Shown piece after piece: positions 63,966 through 64,000 of a stretch of DNA of 64,000 nt. The stretch spans positions 34,149,425 to 34,213,424 of the forward strand of contig CAIIXF020000010.1 in NCBI GenBank assembly GCA_903813345.2, given 5' to 3'. This DNA comes from Owenia fusiformis (lineage: Eukaryota; Annelida; Polychaeta; Sabellida; Oweniidae). The translations under genes were made by a program, and so were the position numbers. Numbering within the stretch: the first letter of the stretch is position 1; every line of letters begins with the position of its first letter. A model generated the notes under the pieces. It was given only the letters and a program-made list of their open reading frames with translations. It was not told the DNA's origin and searched no databases.

Positions 63966-64000
63966 ATTTATATTTCTCTACTTAGTCTGTTAAAAAAATT

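Noticed and set aside
1-64000. tRNA, rRNA or snRNA genes
   Set aside because: No cloverleaf with A/B boxes or rRNA-like block was recognised by eye on either strand. A covariance-model scan would be needed to exclude them fully.

Overview
The window is AT-rich, intron-rich nuclear DNA from an animal. It is dominated by one recognisable gene on the + strand: a cAMP-specific phosphodiesterase of the PDE8 family (closest by eye to vertebrate PDE8A/PDE8B). Twenty coding exons can be placed between 30670 and 62504. All have GT-AG borders, all phases agree, and together they encode 780 residues plus a stop. The single PDE8-like gene, the density of small inverted-repeat transposons and the many minisatellites suggest an invertebrate bilaterian, probably marine (echinoderm, hemichordate, mollusc or similar). 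I cannot name the species from sequence alone.

Layout. 1-30669 is upstream or 5' intronic DNA with no firmly identified coding exon. It holds miniature transposons (665-908, 28208-28709), a possible LINE tail (9708-9974, minus), a promoter-like CpG/CRE/GC-box patch (about 11036-11330), two candidate first exons with the right phase (13514-13660 and 23695-23727), several minisatellites and copies of a dispersed repeat here called family F1. 30670-62504 is the PDE8 body. Exons 1-5 (30670-46258) encode the extreme N-terminal link and the receiver (REC) domain, exons 5-8 the PAS domain, exons 9-12 the linker with two RRxS kinase-type sites, and exons 13-20 the HD-type catalytic domain with all metal and catalytic residues. 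The protein ends in -DTSL, which fits a class I PDZ ligand. 62505-64000 is 3' UTR or downstream DNA with a cluster of X-box-like (RFX-type) motifs and a 20-bp minisatellite.

Functionally this is one gene: the enzyme hydrolyses cAMP to AMP and is expected to be tuned by its REC and PAS domains and by phosphorylation of the linker. The most unusual aspect is structural. At least four exon-intron borders of the gene (acceptor of exon 5, donors of exons 10, 13 and 18) have been copied into tandem arrays that carry the splice site and adjoining coding bases, and another array abuts the acceptor of exon 15. The missing true N-terminus (PDE8s often begin with a myristoylation-type MGC start) was not found in the window.
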